From JACVRW01 sp963751105 (lineage in GTDB: Bacteria > Actinomycetota > Thermoleophilia > Solirubrobacterales > Thermoleophilaceae), in contig CAVVTG010000002.1 of NCBI GenBank assembly GCA_963751105.1, positions 2,728,001 through 2,792,000 of the forward strand: 64,000 nucleotides of DNA, given 5' to 3'. The position numbers and the translations under genes were made by a program. The notes under the pieces were generated by a model. That model was not told the DNA's origin. It made no database searches and saw nothing but the letters and a program-made list of their open reading frames with translations. Positions 40,334 to 48,437 of this stretch are shown here, in pieces (position 1 is the stretch's first letter; each line of letters starts with the position of its first letter).

Positions 40334-41534
40334 AGTCGGCCTCGTCCGTCTCCCGCGGGTTCAGGAGGGTGGTGCCGTCGCCCATGGCGCCCTCGACGAG
40401 CGCCGGGATGCCTGATTCCGGCACGCCCACCTGAGACAGCCGCGTGGGCAGGCCCAGCCGGGCCGCGAGCTCGCTGACGTGGCTCGCCAGCGCGTCGGCC
40501 ACCGCTGAGTCGCTGCCCCCGGTCTCCAGCCCAAACAGCTCGCCGACGTCGCGATAGCGGTCGGCGATATCGGCGCCGCCCTCGGCGTTGAAGCGGATCA
40601 CGTGGGGCAGGTGGATCGCGTTGGCGACTCCGTGGGGAACTCCGAAGTGAGCGCCGGCCGGGTGCGACATGGCGTGCACCGAGCCGAGGGCGAGCGTGAT
40701 CGCGAGGTTGGCCGCGATCAGCATGTTGCCCCGCGCCTCCTCGTCCTCCTCCCCGCGCTGCACAGCGCGCTCGAGGTTGTCGCGGATCATGCGCAACGCC
40801 TGGAGCGAGCGGGCGTCCTGATGCGGGCTCCAGTCCTGGGAGACATAGCCCTCGATCGCGTGGGTCATGGCGTCCATCCCGGTGGCCGCCGCCACGGCGG
40901 GCGGGAGCGTGCGCGTGGTCTCGGGATCGAGGATGGCCAGCCGCGGGAACAGCGGGAAGTCGGCGATCTCGAGCTTGACCTTCTCCACCGGCTCCTTGAT
41001 CACGGCCGCCATCGACACCTCGCTGCCGGTGCCGGCCGTCGTGGGGATGCAGGCCAGCGGGGCCACGTCGAGCGGCCTGCCCATGCCGTCGTCCTCGCGC
41101 GGCATCAGGAAGAAGCCCTCCTGCTCGCGGGCGGTGCCGCCGTGGGTGAAGATCGCGTCCACCACCTTGGCGGTGTCCATCACCGAGCCGCCGCCGACGG
41201 CCAGGAACGAGTCGGCACCCGCTTCCTTGGCGGCGGCGGCGCAGCGATCACACACCTCGGTCGAGGAATCCTGCGGCACGTCGTCGAACACGCCGGCCAC
41301 CTCGAGGCCGCCGTCGGCGACGCCGGCCTCGACCTTCTCCACCAGCCCCGTGCCTCTGATCACCTCGTCGGTGACCACGAAGACGCGTTGCGCGCCCTCC
41401 TTGTGGAACTCGAAGCCCGTGGACTCGAGGAGGTTGCGCCCCGCGATGACACGGGTCGTGGACGCGTACTGGTAGAAGTCCTTGAACCCCGTGAGCGGTA
41501 TGGCGTCGAGCGCCGAGCCCTCCGAATACTCCAC
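40305..41534 (-). CDS. Iron-containing alcohol dehydrogenase
   Basis: Group III (Fe-dependent) alcohol dehydrogenase, 409 residues, NAD(P)H-linked interconversion of an alcohol and aldehyde. NAD binding in GGGSVMDTAK (about 112), the substrate/metal region PTTAGTGSEVS (about 163), and the metal ligands in GMDAMTHAIEGY (about 221) and SHPAGAHFGVPHG (about 291). GTG 41534 shares one base with the stop of the SCP2 gene upstream, so the two are co-translated. Confidence 0.88.
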   Translation of the reverse strand: MEYSEGSALDAIPLTGFKDFYQYASTTRVIAGRNLLESTGFEFHKEGAQRVFVVTDEVIRGTGLVEKVEAGVADGGLEVAGVFDDVPQDSSTEVCDRCAAAAKEAGADSFLAVGGGSVMDTAKVVDAIFTHGGTAREQEGFFLMPREDDGMGRPLDVAPLACIPTTAGTGSEVSMAAVIKEPVEKVKLEIADFPLFPRLAILDPETTRTLPPAVAAATGMDAMTHAIEGYVSQDWSPHQDARSLQALRMIRDNLERAVQRGEEDEEARGNMLIAANLAITLALGSVHAMSHPAGAHFGVPHGVANAIHLPHVIRFNAEGGADIADRYRDVGELFGLETGGSDSAVADALASHVSELAARLGLPTRLSQVGVPESGIPALVEGAMGDGTTLLNPRETDEADYAELYRRAL

Positions 41535-41953
41535 TAGGCGGCCTCGAGCAGGTCGCGGCGGTCCGACTCCTCCAGAATCGCCCGATAGCGCGGGAACACC
41601 GGCTTGACCAGCGGCACCAGCTTGAGGATCTTGGCCACCGGGCCCTTGGCCTTCATCTGGCCGCGCGCCAGCGCGACGGTCACGTTGACCTTGCCGAGCC
41701 AGAAGCGATGGGCGGTGTCGGCGTCCATGGTCATGACGACCTCGGGCTCCATCGTCGTCTCACCGCAGTCGACCCGGCCCTCCTCCCCCTCGATCATCCG
41801 CACCGTGATCTGCGATTCCGGATCGCGGTACTGGTACTGCACGATGGTGTTGGCCTTGCGGAACTTGGGGGCCAGCTCGTCGTCGTGCGCCAGGTCCTCG
41901 AAAAGCTTCCCGATGTACGCGTAGACCTCGTCCGCGTCCTTGAAGTACGCCAC
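41534..41953 (-). CDS. SCP2 sterol-binding domain protein
   Basis: 139 residues, all SCP2-like lipid-binding domain: VRMIEGEEGRVDCG, VVMTMDADTAHRFWLGKVNVTVALARGQMKAKG and KPVFPRYRAILEE. Proteins of this type carry acyl-CoA or sterol-like ligands. The start GTG 41953 has GAGGAGA 8 nt upstream. Coupled to the iron alcohol dehydrogenase (TAGTG junction), which suggests the pair handles a hydrophobic alcohol. Confidence 0.82.
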   Translation of the reverse strand: MAYFKDADEVYAYIGKLFEDLAHDDELAPKFRKANTIVQYQYRDPESQITVRMIEGEEGRVDCGETTMEPEVVMTMDADTAHRFWLGKVNVTVALARGQMKAKGPVAKILKLVPLVKPVFPRYRAILEESDRRDLLEAA

Positions 41954-42018
41954 GTTTGGATTCTCCTCGTTCTCTCTAGATGCGACGGAGAGTGTAGGGA
42001 GGCCGGGCCGGCCGCCGG

Positions 42019-42787
42019 CTACCGCGCCCGCACCAGCAGCGTCTGGGCCGCTCTCCCGATACGACCTTCTTCGTCCCACAGGACAGTGTCCGCCAGGCCG
42101 AGCCCGTCGACGTGGGTGACGGCGTCCAGGCACACGTACTCGCCCGCCGGCTCGCGCATCAGGTGCACGCTCAGGTCGGTGTTGATGAAGATGAACCGCT
42201 TCCAGTCCAGGGCGGCGCTGACCCCGTTGCCCGAGTCGGCGGCCACGAGCACACGCTGCAGAGGCGTCGGCGGCTCGCCCTCCACGAGCGGCACCCGCAT
42301 GCGCATCCACACGCGCGCCGGCCCGGGCTCGAGGAAGCCGCCCTCGAGAAACCGGTACTCCATCGCCGTGTGGTAGCCCACCGGCTCGCCGGTGGGAAAG
42401 AACTCGCCCGGCTCGCCGGCCTGAGGACCCGGTGGGGGCTCGCTCGCGGGCTCATCCAGTCGCAGGTCACCCGGTGTGAGGCGCCACGCGCGGGCCCGCA
42501 CCAGCTCGCCCTCCGGTCCCGTCAGGGTCGCCTCGAGCAGCTCCACGCTGCGCCCCGGGCGCACCACGCGAGCCTCCACCTCCAGCGGTGCGAGGGGCAC
42601 CGGGCGCAGGATCTCGAACGTCACTCGCCCGAGCCGCATGTCCTCGCGGGGCTCGCAGCGCTCGAGCGCTCGGCCGATCAGCGCCGAGGGCGGGCCGGCG
42701 TGCTGGGCCCCGGCATCCCACGGGCCACGGGTCAGATCGGTGGGGACGAAGCGACGCCCGTCCTGCGACGTAGAAGGCGTCCGGCAC
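42019..42787 (-). CDS. TesB-like acyl-CoA thioesterase with a frameshift near its start
   Basis: Thioesterase-superfamily protein (double hot-dog), hydrolysing acyl-CoA. The open frame 42019-42639 gives MRLGRVTFEILRPVPLAPLEVE onwards. The upstream frame holds the expected N-terminal part (RRFVPTDLTRGPWDAG, HAGPPSALIGRALERC) but has no ATG/GTG/TTG. The usual beginning, MPDAFY from GTG 42787, is in another frame; dropping one base near 42768-42772 joins them. So the intact gene would be 42019-42787, about 255 residues. Expressed function is uncertain as sequenced. Confidence 0.7.
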
Positions 42788-42798
42788 GAGGGCGGCGG

Positions 42799-43074
42799 CT
42801 ACGCGCCGATGGAGAACATCGCCTCGATGTCGTGCTGGGAGAACATCTCGAACGCGACCATGGTGTAGGTGTCGCGGATGCCACGGACGCCCGCGAGCCG
42901 TTGGGTCACCACGTCGGCCAGCTCCTCCGGCGCCTTCACCCGCAACATGGCGACGAAGTCCCACTCTCCGGTGACCGAGTAGACCTCGGCCACCCCGTCG
43001 ACGTCGGCCAGGATGCCGCCGAGCGAGGCCATCTCGTTCCGATCGGCCTTGATCAGCACGACGGCGTTCGTCAT
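42799..43074 (-). CDS. Stand-alone Lrp/AsnC ligand-binding (RAM) domain protein
   Basis: 91 residues consisting only of the RAM fold (AVVLIKADRNEMASLGGILADVDG, VYSVTGEWDFVAMLRVK, TYTMVAFEMF) without any DNA-binding helix-turn-helix. Such stand-alone RAM proteins bind amino acids and can mix with full-length Lrp proteins. ATG 43074 with a leaderless -10. Located upstream of the thioesterase gene and divergent from the zinc alcohol dehydrogenase. Confidence 0.85.
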   Translation of the reverse strand: MTNAVVLIKADRNEMASLGGILADVDGVAEVYSVTGEWDFVAMLRVKAPEELADVVTQRLAGVRGIRDTYTMVAFEMFSQHDIEAMFSIGA

Positions 43075-43081
43075 GGGCTCG

Positions 43082-43091
43082 ACCCTATAGC
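43082..43091. promoter_or_regulatory. Overlapping divergent -10 elements
   Basis: The 10 bp ACCCTATAGC read leftwards give TAGGGT (43087-43082), 7 nt from ATG 43074; read rightwards they give TATAGC (43086-43091), 9 nt from GTG 43101. Two bases are shared, so both RNA polymerases cannot bind at once. Confidence 0.45.
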
Positions 43092-43100
43092 GTGGGCCCG

Positions 43101-44135
43101 GTGCAGGCGGTGACCTTCCAGGCGCCGGGCGAGGTCCGGTTGGAGGACCGGCCGGAGCCCGAGTTGCAGGCCCGCGACGACGCCGTTATCCGGGTCGAGG
43201 CCACCGGCGTGTGCGGCTCGGATCTGCACATCTACCACGGGCGGATACCGATCGAGCCGGGCTTCACGCTCGGCCACGAGTTCGTCGGCACGGTCCGGGC
43301 GGTCGGCGACGGCGTGACCGAGGTGGCCGAGGGCGACCGCGTACTGGGCTGCTACTGCTCGGCCTGCGGCAACTGCTTCTTCTGCCGGCGCGGCGACTTT
43401 CACCAGTGCGACGAGGGGCGCGTGTTCGGACACGGCAGGACGCTCGGCTCGCTGCAGGGCGCCCAGGCCGAGAGCGTGCTGGTGCCCCACGCCAACCTCA
43501 CGCTGCGACGGGTTCCGGACGGGATGGCGGACGACGTGGCCCTGTTCGCCGGCGACGTGATGGGCACGGGCTGGCACGCGGTGGACCAGGCGGGCACCCG
43601 GCCCGGCGACAGCGTGGCCGTGCTGGGCCTGGGACCGGTGGGGCTGTGCGCCGTCCAGGCCGCGAAGGCCGCGGGCGCGGCGCACGTCGTGGCCATCGAC
43701 ACGGTGGCCGACCGGCTCGAGCTCGCCCGCAGCTTCGGCGCTCAGCCCGTGCACCTCACGGAGGACAATCCACGGGCGTCCGTCAAGGAGGCCACCGGCG
43801 GGCGGGGCGTGGACGCGGCGATCGACGCCGTGGGCCATCCCGACGCCCTCGGGCTGGCCTGCCGGATCACGCGCAAGGCGGGTACGGTGTCCGCCACCGG
43901 TGTCTACGCGGAGCGCATCGAGATGCACATGGGCATCGTCTGGATCAAGGCCCTCACCCTCCGCAGTGGTCAGGCCAACGTGATCGGCCACGTGGACCGC
44001 GTGCTGGCCATGCTGGACGCCGGCGTGCTCGACCCCACGCCGCTCGTGAGCCATCACATGCGACTCGAGGACGCCGCGGAGGCCTACGCGGTCTACGACC
44101 GGCGCGAGGCCCTCAAGATCGTGATGACGCCGTGA
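43101..44135 (+). CDS. Zinc-dependent alcohol dehydrogenase
   Basis: Medium-chain dehydrogenase, 344 residues from GTG 43101 (MQAVTFQAPGEV, the family opening; GTG 43092 adds three residues and lies just after the -10). Catalytic zinc: Cys in GVCGSDLH (about 36) and GHEFVG (about 58). Structural zinc: four Cys in CSACGNCFFCRRGDFHQC (about 86-103). NAD fold GLGPVGLCAV near 180. Oxidises an alcohol to an aldehyde or ketone; GTGA overlap with the hydratase gene suggests joint use. Confidence 0.88.
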   Translation: MQAVTFQAPGEVRLEDRPEPELQARDDAVIRVEATGVCGSDLHIYHGRIPIEPGFTLGHEFVGTVRAVGDGVTEVAEGDRVLGCYCSACGNCFFCRRGDFHQCDEGRVFGHGRTLGSLQGAQAESVLVPHANLTLRRVPDGMADDVALFAGDVMGTGWHAVDQAGTRPGDSVAVLGLGPVGLCAVQAAKAAGAAHVVAIDTVADRLELARSFGAQPVHLTEDNPRASVKEATGGRGVDAAIDAVGHPDALGLACRITRKAGTVSATGVYAERIEMHMGIVWIKALTLRSGQANVIGHVDRVLAMLDAGVLDPTPLVSHHMRLEDAAEAYAVYDRREALKIVMTP

Positions 44136-44749
44136 GCGTCGAGCGCGGCACTGCCGCTCTGCTCCTGCGCCACCGTGAGACGGTCGCGAAGGGAGCCCAG
44201 CCGATCGGCTGGAAGATCGGCTTCAACCTGCCGGAGATCCAGGAGAAGCTCGGGATCGACGCTCCGCTGGCCGGCTTTCTCACCGGCGACGGCGTGCTCG
44301 ACGATGGCGACGAGGTGTCCCTCTCCGACGGGCCGCTGGTGGTGGAGTCGGAGGTGGCCGTGGAGCTGGGTGAGGACGCTCGTTCGATCGTGGCCCTCCT
44401 GCCGGCGCTGGAAGTGGCCGACCCGCCGGACCTCTCGCAGGACGTGGAGACCATTCTCGCCGGCAACATCTTCCACCAGGCCGTCGCGTTCGGCCCCCGG
44501 GTCGAGACCGGCGAGCCCGGAGCGGGCCGGATCGTCGTCAACGGCGACACCGTGCACGAGTTCAGCGCCGAGCACGCCGCCGGCTCGCTCACGGCCATGG
44601 TCGACGCGGTGGCCGCGCGGCTGGGGGCGGCCGGCGAGCAGCTGCGGCCCGGCGAGCGCATCATCACCGGAGTGCTGGCTCCCCCCACCCGGCCGAGCCG
44701 GGCGACCGGGTCCGGCTCGAGCTCGACGCCCTCGGCGCGGTCGAGCTGA
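44132..44749 (+). CDS. 2-keto-4-pentenoate hydratase-like protein, C-terminal frameshift
   Basis: Member of the FAH/hydratase family (meta-cleavage pathway hydratase, 2-oxopent-4-enoate to 4-hydroxy-2-oxovalerate, or oxalocrotonate decarboxylase). GWKIGFNLPEIQEKLG near residue 25, VESEVAVELGEDARSI (metal-binding Glu pair, about 70) and GNIFHQAVAFGP (about 112) are recognisable. Begins at GTG 44132 overlapping the dehydrogenase stop. In the C6ACCC tract at 44681-44690 one C appears to be missing: with it the protein would read PTPAEPGDRVRLELDALG and end at 44763; as sequenced it ends 14 nt early in an odd Ser-rich tail. Confidence 0.78.
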   Translation: MSVERGTAALLLRHRETVAKGAQPIGWKIGFNLPEIQEKLGIDAPLAGFLTGDGVLDDGDEVSLSDGPLVVESEVAVELGEDARSIVALLPALEVADPPDLSQDVETILAGNIFHQAVAFGPRVETGEPGAGRIVVNGDTVHEFSAEHAAGSLTAMVDAVAARLGAAGEQLRPGERIITGVLAPPTRPSRATGSGSSSTPSARSS

Positions 44750-44770
44750 GCTTCACCGACTGAGTCACCC

Positions 44771-44776
44771 TAGATT
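44771..44776 (+). promoter_or_regulatory. Leaderless -10 element of the aldehyde dehydrogenase gene
   Basis: TAGATT ends 7 nt before ATG 44784. Confidence 0.4.
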
Positions 44777-44783
44777 TCCAGGC

Positions 44784-46292
44784 ATGACCACCGCCGCCGC
44801 CCTTCCGGACGCCCTCTCCGAGCCCGCCCGCGCCTTCGCCGCCGGGCCGCACCGTTTGGTGATCGGCGGCGAGCGGCCCGAGGCCGCCGGCGGACGCACC
44901 TTCGAGACGGTCGATCCCTCCACCGGACGGGTCATCGCCGAGGTACCTCACGCGGGCGCCGAGGACGTGGACCGCGCCGTGCGCGCCGCTCGCGAGGCCT
45001 TCGAGGACGGCCGCTGGACGGGGCTGGTGGCCGCCCGGCGCTCGGTGGCCATGCTGGCCCTCGCCGATGCCATCGACTCGCACGCCGACGAGCTGGCCGA
45101 GCTCGAGTCGCTCGACAACGGCAAACCGGTCAAGCTCGCCAGGCGGGTGGACGTGCGCCTGGCGGCCGAGCACCTGCGCTACTTCGCCGGCTGGCCCCAG
45201 CGGATCGCGGGCGAGGTGCTGCCGGTGGCCACGCCGAACATGCACTGCTACACGCGCAAGGAGCCGGTGGGGGTGGCCGGCCAGATCATCCCCTGGAACT
45301 TCCCACTCCTGATGGCGGCGTGGAAGCTCGGCCCCGCCCTGGCCGCGGGCTGCACGGCGGTGCTCAAGCCGGCCGAGCAGACCCCGCTCACCGCCCTGCG
45401 GCTGGGCGAGCTGGCGCTCGAGGCGGGCCTGCCCGAGGGCGTGGTCAACGTGATCACCGGCGACGGTGAGACCGGCGCGGCGCTGGTGGACCACGAGGAC
45501 GTGGACAAGATCGCCTTCACCGGATCCACGGTCGTGGGCCGGGAGATCGGTGAGAAGGCCGGCCGGGCGCTCAAGCGCGTGACGCTCGAGCTGGGCGGCA
45601 AGTCGCCCAACATCATCCTTCCCGACGCCGATCTCGACCGGGCGGTGAAGGGCGCCTACCAGGCGATCTACTACAACGCCGGACAGGCCTGCAACGCCGG
45701 CTCGCGGCTGTTCGTGCACTCCGATCAGTACGACGAGGTGCTGGCCGGGCTGGCGGAGGCAGCCGGCAAGGCGCGGATCGGTCCCGGCCTCGACCCGTCG
45801 ACGCAGCTCGGCCCGCTGATCTCGGCCGAGCAGGAGGAGCGGGTGCGCGCCTACATCGAGAGCGGCACGGCGGAGGGGGCGGAGCTGGTCACGGGCGGAG
45901 GCGCGCCCGGCAACGGCGACACCGACGACGGCGGCTTCTTCGTCGAGCCCACCCTGTTCAGCGCCACCCGGGACGACCTGAAGATCGCCCGCGAGGAGAT
46001 CTTCGGCCCGGTGCTGGTGGCGCTGCCCTACGACTCGCTCGAGGAGGTGGCCCGCCGGGCCAACGACACGCCCTACGGCCTCGCCGCCGGGGTTTGGACC
46101 CGGGATCTCAAGCAGGCCCACAGGCTCGCCGCGCTGCTGCGGGCTGGGGACGTGTGGGTCAACACGTGGAGCGCCGGGGACCCGTCCGCGCCGTTCGGCG
46201 GCTTCAAGGCCTCCGGGGTGGGCCGCGAGCACGGCCGCGAGGGCCTCGACGCCTACCTCGAGAACAAGACGGTCTGGGTCAACCTGGCCTAG
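44784..46292 (+). CDS. Aldehyde dehydrogenase (NAD-dependent)
   Basis: 502 residues, ALDH superfamily. WNFPLLMAAWKLGPALAAG near 169, the Glu of LELGGKSPN (about 270), catalytic Cys in GQACNAGSR (about 304), and EEIFGPVLVAL near 409. It follows the hydratase by 21 nt and may belong to that pathway. It could also supply the alpha-ketoglutarate semialdehyde dehydrogenase step of the hydroxyproline genes that converge on it (14-nt overlap). Both are inference; the sequence alone does not decide. Confidence 0.88.
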   Translation: MTTAAALPDALSEPARAFAAGPHRLVIGGERPEAAGGRTFETVDPSTGRVIAEVPHAGAEDVDRAVRAAREAFEDGRWTGLVAARRSVAMLALADAIDSHADELAELESLDNGKPVKLARRVDVRLAAEHLRYFAGWPQRIAGEVLPVATPNMHCYTRKEPVGVAGQIIPWNFPLLMAAWKLGPALAAGCTAVLKPAEQTPLTALRLGELALEAGLPEGVVNVITGDGETGAALVDHEDVDKIAFTGSTVVGREIGEKAGRALKRVTLELGGKSPNIILPDADLDRAVKGAYQAIYYNAGQACNAGSRLFVHSDQYDEVLAGLAEAAGKARIGPGLDPSTQLGPLISAEQEERVRAYIESGTAEGAELVTGGGAPGNGDTDDGGFFVEPTLFSATRDDLKIAREEIFGPVLVALPYDSLEEVARRANDTPYGLAAGVWTRDLKQAHRLAALLRAGDVWVNTWSAGDPSAPFGGFKASGVGREHGREGLDAYLENKTVWVNLA

Positions 46293-47439
46293 AGAAGCGG
46301 TCGGGGTCGAACGGCGCCAGCCCCACCGCCGGTTCCTCCCCCGTGATCGCCTGGGCGATCAGGCGTCCGGTGAGGGGGCCGTGGGCCACGCCCGCGCCCT
46401 CGTGGCCGGTGGCGATCCACAACCCGGCCACCGCGCGCGTCGGGCCGATTGCGGGCAGCCCGCCCGGTAGCCAGGGGCGCAGGCCGGCCCAGGCCGAGTG
46501 CTCGCGCAACTCGCTCACTCGGGGCGCGATGCGAGCCGCCGCTTCGAGGAGCTTGGTGCTCACCTGGCGATCGACCTCTACGTCGAAGCCGCGCCGCTCG
46601 CGGCTCGAGCCAACGAGCACGTGCCCGTCGAGCGTGGTCTCCACGACCGTGCTCACCTTCAGGCCGGAGTCCGGGCTCGACACCGAGGCCATGTAGCCGC
46701 CGTCGATCACCTTGTGGGAAAGGAAGCCGGGTCGCCGCTCGAGCTGCACCAGCTGGCCCTTTCGTGGCTCGAGCGGCAGCTCGAGTCCGGCGGCGCGGGC
46801 CAGCGACGCGCTCCATGCGCCCGCGGCGAGCACGACGTGGTCGGCTCCCACGCGCTCGCCTCCCCCCAGGAGCACCCCCTCCACGCGGGCACCGGCCACC
46901 GAGATCGCCTCGACCTCCACGCCGGTCTCGACTACCGCGCCGAGCGCCGCCGCCTCGCGGGCCAGGCCGCGGGCGATGGCCCGCGGCGCGCACTGGAGGT
47001 CACGCGGGAAGTGGGAAGCGCCGAGCAGTCCGGCTCCGCTCAGCTCGGGCTCGGCCTCGCGCAGCTCGCCGGGGTCGAGCATCGAGCATTGGACGCCGGC
47101 TTCGGTCAGCCGCTTCACCCGCCCGCGCTCGCGCTCCCAGCCCGTCGGATCGGCATGCACCACGAGCGCGCCCTTGCGCCTGATCCCGGCCTCGTCCCCC
47201 AGCAGCTCCTCGATCTCGTCGAAGAGCGTCAGCCCCGGCCGGGCCAGGTCGAGCTCGGGGCCGGGGTCCTTGTCGCAGCAGAGCACGTTGCCCTCGCCCA
47301 GGCCGGTGGTCCCCGACGACACCTCGCCCTTATCGAGCAGGCACACCGAGAGGTCGCGGCGGGCGAGCTCCCACGCGGTGGCGCAGCCGACCATGCCGGC
47401 GCCCACCACCACGACGTCGAACGCCCGGCCCGGGCTCAG
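46279..47439 (-). CDS. DAO-family dehydrogenase, likely D-hydroxyproline dehydrogenase
   Basis: Single-chain FAD oxidoreductase, about 386 residues from CTG 47439 or 377 from GTG 47412. FAD loop VVVGAGMVGCATAWELARRD, GLGEGNVLCCDKD near 55 and a C-terminal ATGHEGAGVAHGP loop. The CTG overlaps the stop of the epimerase gene (CTGA) with only a weak ribosome site; GTG 47412 starts exactly at the Rossmann strand. Downstream of a hydroxyproline epimerase and a DHDPS-type deaminase it should oxidise cis-4-hydroxy-D-proline to pyrroline-4-hydroxy-2-carboxylate; function assigned from context. Confidence 0.8.
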   Translation of the reverse strand: MSPGRAFDVVVVGAGMVGCATAWELARRDLSVCLLDKGEVSSGTTGLGEGNVLCCDKDPGPELDLARPGLTLFDEIEELLGDEAGIRRKGALVVHADPTGWERERGRVKRLTEAGVQCSMLDPGELREAEPELSGAGLLGASHFPRDLQCAPRAIARGLAREAAALGAVVETGVEVEAISVAGARVEGVLLGGGERVGADHVVLAAGAWSASLARAAGLELPLEPRKGQLVQLERRPGFLSHKVIDGGYMASVSSPDSGLKVSTVVETTLDGHVLVGSSRERRGFDVEVDRQVSTKLLEAAARIAPRVSELREHSAWAGLRPWLPGGLPAIGPTRAVAGLWIATGHEGAGVAHGPLTGRLIAQAITGEEPAVGLAPFDPDRFSRPG

Positions 47440-48437
47440 AGCGCGAAGCCTGCCGGGAACGGATCGTCGGGGTCGAGCACGTACTGGCCCATGCCGGTGA
47501 TCCAGGCCCGGCCGCTGATCTCCGGCACCACCGCCGGCAGCCCGGCCACCTCGGTCTCGGCGACGATCCGGGCGCCGAAGCGCGTGCCGATCACCGACCG
47601 GTTGACGAACTCCTCGCCCACCGCCAGCTCGCCCCGGGCGTGCAGCTGCGCGAGCTTGGCCGAGGTACCGGTGCCGCACGGCGAGCGGTCGAGCCAGCCG
47701 GGATGGATCGAGGTGGCGCTGCGCTGTGAGCGCGGGCCGTCCTCGCCCGGAGCGGTGAAGACCACGTGGCGGCAGCCGGCGATCCGCTCGTCCGCCGGGT
47801 GCACGGGCGGGTCCGACTCGTTGATGGCGCTCATCAGCTCGAGGCCCGCCTCGATCAGCTCCTGCGACCGGGCGGGATCCACGGAGAGACCGGCGTCGGC
47901 GGCCGGCAGCAGAGCGTAGAAGTTGCCCCCGAAGGCCATGTCGTAGGCCACGGTGTGCCCGTCGAGCCGGACGCTGCGGCCCGCGCCCAGCAGGAACGAG
48001 GGCACGTTGCGCAACCTGACCGAGCGCGCTCGCCCGTCCTCCACCGCCACGCGCGCCTCCACGAGCCCCGCCGGGGTGTCGAGCCGTACCAGCGTCTCGG
48101 GCTCTGCGACCTCGACCATGCCGGTCTCCACCAGCACCGTGGCCACGCCGATGGTGCCGTGGCCGCACATGGGCAGACAGCCCGACACCTCGATGAACAG
48201 CACGCCCCAGTCGGCTCCCTCCGCCAGCGGCGGCTGGAGGATCGCGCCGGACATGGCGCCGTGCCCGCGCGGCTCACGCATCAGGAGCAGGCGCAGGTCG
48301 TCGAGATGCTCCTCGAACCAGAGCTTGCGGGCGAGCATGGAGTCGCCGGGCAGGGGAGCCACGCCGCCGGTGATCACCCGGGTCGGCATGCCCTCCGTGT
48401 GGGAGTCGACGGCCGAGAAGACCCGGCTGGCTCTCAC
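47436..48437 (-). CDS. 4-Hydroxyproline epimerase (proline racemase family)
   Basis: 333 residues from GTG 48437, overlapping the previous stop (GTGA). Cofactor-independent two-cysteine racemase: C91 in PMCGHGTIG and C254 in SPCGTGTSA are both present, which separates it from the trans-3-hydroxyproline dehydratases, where the first Cys is replaced by Ser or Thr. The context of a DAO oxidase and a DHDPS-like protein points to trans-4-hydroxy-L-proline as substrate, giving cis-4-hydroxy-D-proline. Confidence 0.88.
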   Translation of the reverse strand: MRASRVFSAVDSHTEGMPTRVITGGVAPLPGDSMLARKLWFEEHLDDLRLLLMREPRGHGAMSGAILQPPLAEGADWGVLFIEVSGCLPMCGHGTIGVATVLVETGMVEVAEPETLVRLDTPAGLVEARVAVEDGRARSVRLRNVPSFLLGAGRSVRLDGHTVAYDMAFGGNFYALLPAADAGLSVDPARSQELIEAGLELMSAINESDPPVHPADERIAGCRHVVFTAPGEDGPRSQRSATSIHPGWLDRSPCGTGTSAKLAQLHARGELAVGEEFVNRSVIGTRFGARIVAETEVAGLPAVVPEISGRAWITGMGQYVLDPDDPFPAGFAL

